Part shown: piece after piece, positions 34,603 to 46,185 of the stretch
How the letters are laid out: every line of letters starts with the position of its first letter
Numbering within the stretch: position 1 is the stretch's first letter
NCBI GenBank assembly: GCA_030268105.1
Contig: BSDZ01000013.1
Span: forward strand, 548,501-612,500
Source of the DNA: Volvox africanus
Taxonomy: Eukaryota > Chlorophyta > Chlorophyceae > Chlamydomonadales > Volvocaceae
DNA length: 64,000 nt
Reading direction: 5' to 3'
Translations under genes and position numbers: made by a program
Notes under the pieces: generated by a model
Seen by the model: only the letters and a program-made list of their open reading frames with translations
Told to the model about the DNA's origin: nothing
Databases searched by the model: none

Positions 34603-35162
34603 ATGGAACTGGACTCTGCGGCTAAACCACCTGAAGCCCCGCCACGACCACCCAACTACCTTGAAGGCGCTGACCGTCCGACTTGGACTACTGCTGCCTA
34701 CCAAGGCCTTATACACGTACAGATCTGTATACGTTTACGACACACATACCGTCATGGTTTATTCCAAACACAAGAGTATACACAACTATACACACACGTC
34801 CAAGCTATCAGCTGAAAAACCGAATGACCTCAAAGGGACAAAGAAGGAGCAAATCAGGGGACAGATAAGACGTCACCATCACCATACGTAATGTGTCTCC
34901 CTCGCCCAAGCACTTGAACCCACGAAACCACCATTATGTAACACCCTGCGCTTTCAGGTGTCCTACAGTCCTACTACGTCGATTAAAACTTCTGTACGAT
35001 CATATTCATCAAGGACGTCAGATGCGATTTGAAGTCGCTGAACCAAATAACAAATTGGACATCGAATCCCTATCCTCCCGAAAGAGCCTAACAGCCAAGC
35101 GGGCAACAACCGAACCACACGCCGCCCCTATCACCACCACCTCATGCAGGGCGGCGTCGTAG
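34603..35162 (+). CDS. unidentified 133-residue protein, three exons
   Basis: Exons 34603-34716, 34805-34887, 34958-35162; junctions keep phase (CAC|GTACAG, then CATAC|GTAATG with acceptor TTTCAG). It begins MELDSAAKPPEAPPRPPNYL, then LSAEKPNDLKGTKKEQIR, and ends with LRRLKLLYDHIHQGRQMRFE and a Ser/Lys-rich tail. A His run (HHHHT) sits at the second junction. It is acidic/Pro-rich at the start and basic later, with no domain recognised. The open frame extends upstream of the chosen Met through a pyrimidine-rich stretch that I read as 5' UTR. It is convergent with the ACT-repeat gene (197 bases between stops). Confidence 0.4.
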
Positions 35163-35358
35163 TATCCTCTGGGGTATTACGGGTAGCGTCCGGGACGGAC
35201 CGTGTATGGTCATCTTCCGATCGGGCCCTTGCTTATCAGGCGGATTGAACAGAGATACAACAGGCGTCCTACGCGCGGTCTCCCAACCCTTTCGTCGGGC
35301 AGCAAGAAGGGTCAGCAGCCTCTAAGCCTCCGAATGTCCAACGGTCCAGTTGGTGTCG

Positions 35359-38300
35359 TCACATAGATCCGGATCCCAGGCTGTCGTACGACCCGGCGCC
35401 CGCGCTGTTGCTGTTAGCCCCCCCGCCCCAGCCCTTGTTCCAGCGGCGTTCGAGGATGCTGAAGCGAAAGCTACCAGCGCCGGGCGGAAGGCCTCCTCCA
35501 GCGGGCCCCCCCCGTCCAGATCCCCCGCCCAGGCGCGAGGTGCCTGCGGGAGCTGCGAAAGAAGTGTGTGTGTGTGTGTGAAAGGGGGGGAGGGCGAATG
35601 AAACGAGCCAGCTGGTGCTGGTGCTGGTACTGAAGGAACGAGGACTAACCACCGCCGTCCAAAGTGGAGGCATCATGGAACAGAAGGTACGGCAAGAGAA
35701 CGAGCCTCGTGAGGACCCAACGAGATCTTAACGAGATGTAACGAATGGTACAATTTTTGGCGGGATTTGCTGCGATATGAGTTATGGAGACCTGCCGAGA
35801 CCTGTGTTGACGCTCAGTCTCTCAGTCTCCGTCAAAGGCCGTGTTTGAGGACGGGGCTGCAATCACCGTGTGGCCGAGCTTCGGCTGCCTATCCCCTGAC
35901 GGCGGTACCCCTGGTGGTGAGACTCAATTGGAAGTAGGAGGACCGCTCGCTGGCTCTGCGTACGGACCCCGCGATATTGCTTCGCGGTACGCCATGACTA
36001 GTCAAGTTGCCACGTGATGATGTGAGGGACCCGGTAAAACCCCACAGTGGTGAGAGAGCAGCCCCAGGGGTCACGCCTAAAATTCGGGAGACGTCTTAAC
36101 TGCCGCCACCACAAATCTCATCGCACCAACCGACCAGCCCGCAGATGCTACGCCGTTGGCCCTTATATAATAGCCCAATCTACGTGGTGCTGTGCACAAA
36201 CAAATCACCCCCACCACCCCAAAAACATCCCCCCCATCGCCACGACCCAGATCACCCGGATGGTAGCTGCATGTGTCCATAGCCTTATCCGATCTGACGC
36301 TGACAACTCCCCCATTCGGTGGTGCTCTGCAAACCCCACCCACGCGGGATAGAATTCGGAGGAGCGTGCTGAGCTGCGGACCCCCCATTCCCACCCGCTC
36401 CACCCCACTGGCCACGGAGTTTTGATCCCCCGTTGCCCCATCATACCCACCAACAGGCGGTCCGTGCGAAGGCCCGTACACATCGTGCGACATGACGCCC
36501 CCAACCGCCTCACAGATTCGTTGCACGTGCGACTGCTCCGGTAAGTGCCCGCGCGTATCGGTAATGGTAAACTCAAAAATGGCGGCATCCTGATGGGTGC
36601 GCACGTCAGCACTGAGGAGGGCAAGGAGCCAGGAGGCCAGAAGGGTAGGGAGGAGGAGGCACCTCATAACATAACGAAATTTAGGTATCAAGGACAACGA
36701 GGGTAGATATTAAGTGGTACGTAAGGAAAAGAGGTGAGGAAAAGTAAGGAGTAAGGAAGAGAGAGAGTGTGTGTGTGTGTTTATGGAAGGGCGATAGATA
36801 TGCAGCGGGTAGGAAATTGAGAGTCTGTTGAAGTCAGCAAAGCGCCCGGCCCCTCCTGGGCCGTATTACTTGCTCTGAGATTCTCTCGTATATGAGTGTT
36901 GCTCACATTCCAACAGAGTCTCTTAGGGTTTATATCTACCTATTGCATAACCAACCAATATAACATTATCAGTTTATACCTTTCTGCAACGTAACAGCCG
37001 CATACACGCACATGAAGCTGCTCTCTCCCCGTGCAAAACACATCAAAGTTGCACGTGCTCGTACATGGTTTATCTTCCCGTGGCGGGTGCCTTTCCCCAA
37101 TCCACATTAACGTTTAGGGTTTACCATAAAACATAGAATGTAAGGTTTTTAAGTACCCGCGGCGCGTGACAAGGGCAAGGGAACCAGGTGCCAGGTGGCC
37201 CTCCTGCCCGCTCACCGGGTGATCCAGAAGCCCCCGCTACTGAGGGCGGAGAACAAGTTCACCAGCGCCGACCGGTCGCAGCTCTGAACGCACACCTTGG
37301 TGCCGCGGGGGAAGCGGCGCTGTACGGCGCTCTCAAGCATGTACCGCAACTTAGCGGCGCGGCGCTCGTCCCAGATGCACTCGCCGTACCTGTTCGCAAA
37401 CCAGGGCAGGCCGCAATATTCAATTCAATTCAATGATCTGCCATGCACGATGTTTGCTGCTCACAGTGTCCAGCCACATGGGAGGACGCGCAGGTTTAAT
37501 ATCCCAAGGGGTGCTCCGCCGTGCGGTAGGGAACGGGGTAGGGGGCGAGGTGTAGAGGGCAGGTTCCGACCATCTACCCACAGCCCAGACCCATACCTTG
37601 GGCGGACGTAGAAGAGCTGACTGGCGCCATCGCCCTCCGAGTCGATGGTGGCGTGGTAAATGTCATAGTTCATATCCGCAAGGGTACAGACCTGCGGGAA
37701 TAGGTCGAGGAAGCACGAGCTGTCAGGAGCCGGAGGAACACATCATGCAACACCATGCAGCGTCAGGTGACGTGGTTGGCCATGTTCCGTCGTTCAGTGC
37801 GCGTCCGGTCCGGAGTCCGCTGTAACATAACACGACGCGATGTGATCGAACCCGACTCGATCCAACACAATGCGAACCAACTCGACCGACACATTACATC
37901 ACATCACATCACATCACACTAGGCATGCGGCGCCGCAGCTCTGGACATCTGAAGCCGTGTGTTGCAAAGCAAGGCGCTCCCTACGACGTTACTTGCCATC
38001 GCCCCTTGGCAATAAAACCTTCTCTCCGGCTCCTCCTCTCCGAGACGTTGCACGCTTGTAACGAGCACGCGCCCCCCCTGCTGATTCCGTATCTGCCGGT
38101 TGGCGCCGTATCGTTTATCGCCCGTTACAACGGTCAACGTGAAATGCACAACGCCTTTCGTTGGTGCGTTTCAACCCCCCTTCCCCCTAAATGGTTACAG
38201 CAGTACATGTGCGGTTCCGGCAAAGCCTCAACACTTCGAAGCCGCAGACAAAACAGCCGCACAAATACACGAAATACACACCCTTTCATTCCTGGCCCCC

Positions 38301-41300
38301 ATCATGTATCCGCCACCTCCTACCGTATCGAAGAAGAGCTTGTTTCGGTCGCGGCAGTGAATCGTGACCAGCCAGTAGTTGAGCAGTGCCGAATGCTGAA
38401 TCCGCACCTCACTCCGCCGAAGTGGCGCTAATTGATCGTGAGCACTATCGCCCCCGACAGTCGCCGCAGTCGCTGTTGGCGCGGGCGCGAGTGCCGGCTG
38501 CCCTGTCTCCATCTCATCCCCAGTCGTTGTCATGGACTTTCCGCTGTGTGTGCGGGGAGGAGGGATGCCACCACGTGCACTGGAGGGAGGGACGGCTCCG
38601 CCGCCGCTAGTGTTGGTCTGCAGCGTGTTAGAACTCACACTCCGCTCCAAGTGTCGACCCGAGACCACCGTCACCGGAGCGCCCGTGGCACTGACGTGGG
38701 TTGGAGAAGAGAGGGACAGCGGCGGCGCTGCACCGTGCAGGTCCGGACCCGTTGTGGACCGCCGACGATCCATCAACTGCGCAGAGACTTGGTCCTTCAG
38801 CTGTACGGCAGCGGGCAGATCGAGCCCTACGTCAATCATAGGCTCTGAAATCATGAGAGGCAGATGCCCCTCCGTCGAGGTGCATCGCAACATACCGCCT
38901 GCCGTCAGATCAAGCGGGCCCGCCGGCGCGGAAGTAAAGTGGGTCCCGGCGACGGTGACGGCGTCCATGTGGTGGCCGCTGAACTCAGGGGCCAGAGGGC
39001 ACGCCGCGCCGCCCTCATCTGCCTGTGGGAACCCCGCGGGGGTGAAGCCTGGTATGGCAGAGGACATTCCCACACCGCCGGAACTTTCCGGAACGATGCC
39101 CCCCGGATTCGCACAGAGCATAGGCGCGGGGCTTTGCACGCGGGAAGGGAGGTTCGAGGTGGAGGCGCTGGGGCCCGCTGAGGGTCCGCTGACAGAGGCA
39201 CGGGTGGACATGTTGGTCCCTCCACCAACGTCGCCAAATGTGCCGTCCGACGCTGCTCCCGCCACGCCGGTCTGCATGCTTTGTCGCGACGAGATGAGCG
39301 GGGAAGTCGTGGACATGTGGTACTGCTGCTCCCAGGCCTTGAGCTCCTCCAGAAGTAAAAGGTGGTGCAGGCGGCGCTCGTGATGAACCTCTCCGCGGAC
39401 CTGCAGTAGCACCCCACCGTGATGAACCTCTTCGCGGCAACAACAAATGGCTGACAGCAACGACGGAAAGGGCGCTGCCCCTTCCCAGCCCATAGAACAA
39501 TGCCTTGTGGCAAAGCCAAAGCCCACACCCTCCAGGACCGCTCCCCCTTTGGAGCTAGGTGCCAGCCATTTCGTGCCAGGTCATACCACGGTTCGAGCCC
39601 TGCCCCACCAGCTCGCTGTTGACCACCGCATCGCCACTGCCCAGCATATCGTACAGGATCTGCTCCAGACGCGCTAGCTTGTGGGGGTCCACAACCGGCT
39701 CGCCCCGCTCCGTGGCACTGAGCACCAGGGCCACGCGGTCGTGAAAGGTCCACACCTACAACCATGACCAGCCGCCGGCCGGACGGGGGGCAATAAAAAA
39801 GCGTATAGTTAAACACTTAGCGTGTCGCGTAGCGACATAGCGTGATGAACCTGGTCAAGGACTACCACTAGCTAGGACCGCCTCAAAGATGTTAGCACCC
39901 ACATGTTGCAGGGAAATCCGCAGGATATCTCATTTCTTGCTCGTCGCAGGCCTTCGTGATCTTGCCTTAGCGCTGTGTCCCACTCCCTTGGCCGCCAACC
40001 CACACCGAGCTGACTTACCGCCGCCGACAGCACCTCGCAGCCGTTGACTACAAGCAGCTGAAGCACCGCCGCCAGCAACCCGTGCTGGTCCCGTCCGGCG
40101 AGCTCAAACACCGTGCAGACGCCCTTTTCTGCGGTGTTTGGGAGACCCCGAGATCGGGTCCATGAATTGGCGGACAGACAGGTAATTGGACGGACGAATC
40201 ACACATAGCACATAGCATTGGGGTTCAAGATGAGCATACATGTGAGCAGTCAATTAAAACCGAAACCCTCAAGTATGCCTGTTGCCGACCTTACCCCCCC
40301 CCCCCCACGCCAACACGCGATCGGACCTCACCTTTAAAGCCTGTGGCGTTGTCCGTCTCTACGCTAAGGACCTGTAGTGCATGCAGGCAGCATGGAAAGC
40401 ATCAGGGGCAGGAAACCCCCGCGAATGGTAAGAAGCCATGTACTGGGAGGCGATTGCTGCAAGACTTGGGAGCCGAAACAGGGAGCGTGAGGGAATAGGG
40501 AGCAACGCTAACAACAGCCTCGCGCTGTGTTGTGTAAGGCTGGACGTTGGTACATGAAATTGTATGTATGCAGAGCTTTCGGGTGATATTGGTGTGGGTT
40601 ATTGGTGTGTGTGTTGAGTACGTGTGTGTGTTGTGTGTGATACGTCTGTGACAGCTGCTAGCAGCGACTGAGGTGACAGGGGGGTGGTGCGCCGCGCAGC
40701 CCACCTTGCGAATGATGTTGATCTTGCGGCTATCCATCAGCTTGCCCTTGGGGGACTCCGTCACGAAGAATTCTGAAGGTGCCATATGCACCGTCACGAA
40801 GCAGGGAAGGGAGTGGCGATGGGTTGGCGGCGGCATGGGCATGCAAGGGCGTACAACCCAAACGGAAAAGTCGTACAACGTGCAAGTGGAACCCGTTCAT
40901 TGAGCAGTCATTGTGGGTTGAGTTGCTGCGGCTCTTGCTTCCGGGCTGCTGCAGGTGGATTAGAGGGAGAGATGCGACGACGGCTCGTGATGTGTGTGTG
41001 TGTGTGAGTTGTGGGTGGATGTGAGTGGTGGCAATATACACCGCGCAATACAAGAATAGGCTGCACATGAGAGGGGGAAGCAGAGAAATGGACGGAGGGG
41101 AGACATGGCGTTAGCGCAGGGACGCAAAAACGGCGTTTGCTGCGTGACGCGAAAAGAGGTTGCAATGAAGTTGGTCCCTCCTACACAGCCCCCCACACGA
41201 CCTGCTTATTGCGAGTGAATGTGTCTATCGTAGAGGGGAGAGAGGGGGTATCGGAATCGTGAACAGAGCGAAAGATCTCAGGCCATAGCCTTACGTGACT

Positions 41301-42227
41301 TCACTTAAGGATTTGGGACGGATGACTTGAAAGTTACCGGACAACAGAAAGTATACGGGACTTCGAAATGGTACGGAGCTTATGCCCCCTGCGCACCAGC
41401 CGCCTCTACCATTTTAGGAGCACCCACTCCGTGTCGTCACCACCTGAGCTGTTGACCACCTACCGTCCACAAACCAACCACCATCGGAGGATATGCGTGC
41501 ACAACGGATGCTCAGACCTAGCTCGGTGAGGCACTGTACCACCTGCAAAAGAGAGGGAGGGGCACGAGTGCAGAAGGAAAACAAGATGCGCTTAAGCCGC
41601 GGTCGGGGGAGCGCCCGAACGGGTTTATAATCCTAGGGCCCATGAGCACGCATGGGCTTCCCTCGTCGGCGTACCCATGCTTTACTGCGGAGTGCTCGAT
41701 ATCCCTCCATCGTCCCCAGCATGAAATACTCGGATGTCTGTAAGATATACGAACACACCGGGTGAGCCCCCTACATAACTGCACGCACGGCTAGCAGGGA
41801 TAGTCTGTTGGCGTGATCAAGGAGATTCAGATGTGTAGGTATGGGCTGTTGTGCGCACATTCATGGACGAAGAGCGCAACGGCGGGATGGAGAGTAGGGG
41901 CAACTGTGTCACCATCAGCTATCATCACAGAATCGACGTCCACCAGCTAGTGCTGGCACACACAAATACACACACCTCAATCAGCGTCCCCGGCCTGTTC
42001 GCGCTGTCGATGGTGATGACGGTCATATCATCGTACGTTTCGTTGTCGATAACCACATTTGGGGGATGAATACGCAACTCGAGTGTTTCATATTCAAGAA
42101 GTGTTCCCTCTGACGTCACACTGCTCATTTGTGGGTTCTGCGCCTCGGCCTGCCGATACTCGGCGAAGGACTGCAGGCTGCTGCTGCGCCGCAGGCCCCC
42201 CAAGTTGCGTAGGAGCAGTGCATTCAT
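35359..42227 (-). CDS. ACT-domain repeat (ACR-type) protein, four ACT domains
   Basis: Exons (minus): 42227-41976, 41542-41464, 40772-40705, 40371-40332, 40128-40019, 39755-39609, 39400-38324, 37691-37597, 37389-37216, 36611-36340, 35543-35359; phases agree, about 832 residues (the last acceptor is the least certain). ACT1: VVIDNETYDDMTVITIDSAN, then RPGTLIEVVQCLTELGLSI. ACT2: CTVFELAGRDQHGLLAAVLQ then VWTFHDRVALVLS. A low-complexity Ser/Gly/Pro linker of about 300 residues follows. ACT3: NYWLVTIHCRDRNKLFFDTV then LADMNYDIYHATIDSEG. ACT4: VCVQSCDRSALVNLFSALSS then DVRTHQDAAIFEFTITDTRG. Known: plant ACR proteins have four ACT repeats and no enzyme domain, and are thought to sense amino acids or bind GlnD-like partners. 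The role here is inferred as metabolite sensing. The long linker between repeats 2 and 3 is unusual. Confidence 0.88.
40576..40642. repeat. TG-rich imperfect microsatellite
   Basis: GTGT/GTTG-rich run in an intron of the ACT-repeat gene; similar runs occur at 40988-41010 and 41957-41975. Confidence 0.6.
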
Positions 42228-43127
42228 GGTTGATTACAGCCGCTGGTAATCTCAAGGCCAGACCGTAGGTTAACAATCAACAAAACCCTGGCAATTTCGA
42301 TAGAAGGCGACCATCGCTGCAAAATTCATTGTGGTGACTCTTCCTTTTATTCCTTTATTGCCCATAAGTTCCTGAGCAAAAGAATCCGCATTACGAAGTC
42401 GGTATCGTTTACAGCCTTCAAGCGTTCCGGAGCAGTAAGGTCAAGGAATTCATAATGCTACCAGGAAATGAACAGTAAAACTGTGGCCATTATTCAACCA
42501 TGACCCGCTGACCAGTCCAAACACGTGAGTTTCCTGCACATCCGTACCCCGTCCACTTATTATGTTGTTTTGTCATCAATCATCAACTATACGGTTGCTC
42601 ATAGAAATAGTATCTCACTTGTAAGGAATAGCGTCAGCATGGCAAGCATGCGGTAAGGAACAAAGTGCTACACCTTGTTCCGCAGAGGATCTCTGAGTTG
42701 CGCAACCCCTTAAGTATATCTTATATCGATAGGTATATGTTTTGCGGAAATAATTTAAATATCCGATGGGAAAATGCTGTCCATTGACTGAATTTCATAG
42801 CTTCGTATTATTTGGCGCGCAAGTGTGAAGCACAGAATGCCGTCATATTTCTCCTGAACTCTGTATGAGTCGTCTTGCCATTCCGTTGGCACAATGAAAC
42901 CAGATCGCCCTGATCCATGCTACACGGGATCTGGCACGAGACGTCGCAGACTCTCTTCACACAGCCGCAGAGCTGGCGGACACTGCGAGGCAGTGTAGGC
43001 AGGTTTCGCACAGCTGTAGGTGATACAATACTCACTTCTACGCTGTTCTGCTGTCAGCGGACACCTAAGGTCGATACAGGTACCATGTGTGGTTCGACGC
43101 CCAGAGGCTGAGGCACAAGGACTGCCT
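42228..43127. other. upstream region of the ACT-repeat gene; no other gene seen
   Basis: Presumed promoter of the minus-strand ACT-repeat gene at the left. The rest is AT-rich, single-copy looking, and runs into the Harbinger remnant. Confidence 0.4.
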
Positions 43128-43420
43128 AAGTCCATCAACAGCATGAATGGCACACATGTGTCTATCAATAAGCCCCGGGTTGGATTTCGCAGAGGTGATT
43201 TTTTTATCAATTTCCAGCGAGTTTGTGATCGGGATGAGATGTTTTGTTGTTGCGTACCCTGGATCAACCAATGATGGCCGAATCCTGTCAGGAAGCCCCA
43301 TGGTGAGGCTGGCGCACAAAGTTTTACCAAGGTTTGACCTTTGAGTTGCCTCCTGGTGATGAGAGATGGCGTGATGAGATCATCGGGGCATACAGTACAG
43401 GGGACTGCGGGTACTGTCCC
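43128..43420 (+). pseudogene. PIF/Harbinger (HARBI1-like) transposase remnant
   Basis: Pieces in at least two frames: NGTHVSINKPRVGFRRGDFF then INFQRVCDRDEMF, next FVVAYPGSTNDGRILSGSPM, and a last piece with YSTGDCGY. These match, in order, the 'DGTHI...', 'V.D..G.F', 'PGS..D.R.....S' and 'L.GD.GY' blocks of DDE_4/HARBI1 transposases. A frameshift lies near 43240 and stops follow 43420. Only the central catalytic part is left, so it is non-functional. Terminal inverted repeats were not identified. Confidence 0.65.
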
Positions 43421-43549
43421 TGTGATTGATGGTGCCATGGCTGATAACCAGGCTCCACCGCACCAGCAGATATGTTGCTACCCACCATAACAACGGATTC
43501 ATGCATTATGGTTGCGCTAGGTCGCGATACCTCGAGTATGGTGCGAGGT

Positions 43550-43790
43550 TGCGTATGCCTAACGCACGTCTAACGCAAGCGGGTAGTTGACGAAACTTGA
43601 CGAAACATCCGTTTTACTGAGTCGTTTTCAAGGCTATTTATATTAAAATAATAATTATAATTAATGTAATATTCCAAGCAACTTCAATCGTGTTTTGTGT
43701 TGGTGGACAAATTTCACTTTGCGTTTCCGCTAACGCACTCCTATCGCAATTAAACGCAAAGCTTTAGCCTAACGCAAGCGGCATGAGTTC
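43550..43790. repeat. left cluster of TAACGC/GCGTTA motifs
   Basis: Repeated CTAACGCA, CTAACGCAAGCGG, TTGCGTTTCC, AACGCAAAGC words in both orientations, separated by AT-rich sequence. The same vocabulary returns at 45950-46185. GTTGACGAAAC is shared between the two clusters in direct orientation (about 43588 and 45953). Confidence 0.6.
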
Positions 43791-44505
43791 ACCATGCGTA
43801 CAGTGCGCTGCGAACGCCAATTTATTAACGAACCATTACGGTAACTATAAGCCGCAAATAAATTGCATAATTGTTATTCTTGGCATGAACTGAATTCGAA
43901 GCGGGGCGGGCTAGGACTAGACCGTCGTATCTCGTTAGCGCATGCACCATAAAGCTGCAACCATAGAGAAGGATGCCTAAGATGCAACATTTGTAACCCA
44001 CCCTGGAGTACAGAAGCCATCTTAGGAACAGTATTACAGCAGATTGCGCATGCAATTAAGCTGTTTATATCTCTTAGTGGAACAAGTCCGTAAAATGATA
44101 GTCATTCACCGTTCCTACATACCCTGCTGGTCTGGTGTGCTAATATTTGTCGTGTATGCGTGCATCATCGTAGGGCTCATTGATGTCTTCGGCAAGCTAG
44201 TGGCAAGGGTCAATCGATGACGCCAGAGGACATTCTTATTTACAATAAGCAGGAATTGTGGTTGTTTAACGGTGTTGAGGAGCGGCCGACAACATGAGCT
44301 ACGGCGAAAGGTTAGAAATTTTCAGCTGTAATGTTTAAAGCTTGGCGCTGTGATGCTTTGCACATTGGGTGTGCTTAGCTTGCTGTATGAATGTTAATGT
44401 GTGCGAGTGTTCTGCTAAACAATGTACTTGTCCTCCGAAATCCAATCTTCCTTCTTTTATCACAGTCTTCTTGATAACTTTCAAAGCATCTTCCTATGCA
44501 TGTAG

Positions 44506-45268
44506 GGTCAGACAGCTGCGGGGTCCGCCAAGACCAAGAACTTCAGGAAAGCGGGCAACACGACAAAGGAACGTTTCGCGAAAGTGTACGGCTGCTTTAG
44601 TCGCGAGTCCTTTAAGCAGAATCATAATATATGATTAATGATATGTTAATAAATGATCATAGTCCATGAAGGTCAAGGAAGTTGGTGAGGTGCAGAAATC
44701 GACGAAAGCAAAGCGAACCAGCACGGCCAGTAAGAAAAAGGTATTAGCGAGCACGCAAATCGCCGACATAAGTGAGAAGAATTTGTATCTTATCTCAGAT
44801 TGGTTTTGTATTTCATTATTGTTGGTATTTGCTTACGAGGTGGTGGTGGAGGAAGACACGACAAGATGACGAAGGGGATTACGACGGCGACCGCCAGGTT
44901 AAGAAGGTATAGGATCTCGATGCCAAGAGTTCGTGCATGAATGTTTGTGACTTGATTAGATTTCTTGTGAATGTAGAATATGAAACACCCAGAAGAAATG
45001 CCATCATCCAGAGCACGACGGCCACAACGTGGGAGGTCAGTAGCTAGCCAGAAGAAACAGGTATACTTGCAGTGTCGGTATGATGTGTAGCACTACTGAA
45101 CGCGAGGTATTGTTCATGGATACCAGCACCTAATTTTCTAGGGCTAAATTTGCTGTCTTGACTTGTCAGGAAATGAAAGAGGACGAGTTGAGTGAGGACG
45201 AGCACGATGAGGCGGGCAGTACTTTGGAGGATGACGACAAGCAAGGAGATGATAGCAAGGACGAGTAG
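44506..45268 (+). CDS. unidentified Lys/Glu-rich spliced protein
   Basis: Exons 44506-44583, 44663-44740, 44856-44906, 44977-45060, 45170-45268; each is a multiple of three and every intron is phase 0. The start exon was not found, so this is a 3' model of about 129 residues. Sequence runs SMKVKEVGEVQKSTKAKRTS, TRQDDEGDYDGDRQVKK, NMKHPEEMPSSRARR, then EMKEDELSEDEHDEAGS and an acidic end. Exons start with xMK or end in KKK/KK/KKQ, giving a repetitive look. Composition suggests a nuclear or chromatin-type disordered protein, which is inference only. It sits between two TAACGC-rich clusters and could belong to a mobile element. Confidence 0.4.
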
Positions 45269-45949
45269 ATAGAAAACTGTATTGTGACGGTAGTGATGTA
45301 TAGGTGGGATAAGTGTAGAATTGTAGATTGATGTGCGGCGCAAATGCGTTCATGTGTAGGTGTGGGCTCGTAATGTTAAACAAATCAAGAATTTCCAATT
45401 CGTTTTTTCAATATGATGTACTTGTGAACATCATTGATTCGTTCTATGAATATAGCGAAATGTAGCGACCGCACATATCGACCAGTAACATACGGTGCAC
45501 AGTATTTGAAAATGCAGATTCTGAATTTTTCTTTGATATTCATGAGTACGGCTGCCAAAAGTACGATAGCGTTATATCAGTATCAAATTCGAAATCTTCG
45601 CCGCGGGTAGTGGCAGAAAACGGGAAACAATAACAGCATGATATCAAGTAACAATAACATCAAACGATATCCGTAAGCGATAACGGAAAATGAAGACATT
45701 GAATAAAACCAGTAAACAAGAACATCGTTACCCGTGTTTGACATCGGTCGGAACAATAGTGGAGACTATGCGTGCTGGATAAGACAAATGCGAGTACGAC
45801 ATTAGTACTATTCTGCCCATTATGTAGAGTCAGTGCGCTACGCTAAGGATTAAGCAAGTATGTAATAAACTATGGTTTTGCTTCCCTGTCCGATTGCGTA
45901 TCGCATTCCAACAAACCCTGCGATCTGTGTGCGTTCGATGGCTTTTCGT

Positions 45950-46185
45950 GTGTTGACGAAACGCAATTCGCTTGCGTTTACGGTCTTAAGCGCAAGCGTT
46001 CGGCCTAACGCGCACCTTAGGATCTATTTGCGTTAGGTCGAGTTAGGTATGCATTAGCGTGTGTAGGCTTACGCAAATCGAAAACAAACGTATAGAACAA
46101 AATTACAAATTTGTAAAACTTTCACTTGCGTTTGCGTTTGCGTGCGTTAGGCTCGTGTATCCTAAACACGACTCCTAACGCTGCG
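45950..46185. repeat. right cluster of TAACGC/GCGTTA motifs
   Basis: Dense array including CGCTTGCGTTTACG, AAGCGCAAGCG, CCTAACGCGCACC, TTGCGTTAGG, TTGCGTTTGCGTTTGCGTGC and CTAACGCTGCG. It resembles the left cluster at 43550-43790; spacing is irregular. Confidence 0.6.

Noticed and set aside
36344..36697. Apparent secreted protein starting MRCLLLPTLLASWLLALLSA
   Set aside because: The Leu-rich stretch is the pyrimidine tract of an intron; an acceptor at 36611/36612 joins the rest in phase to the preceding ACT-domain exon.
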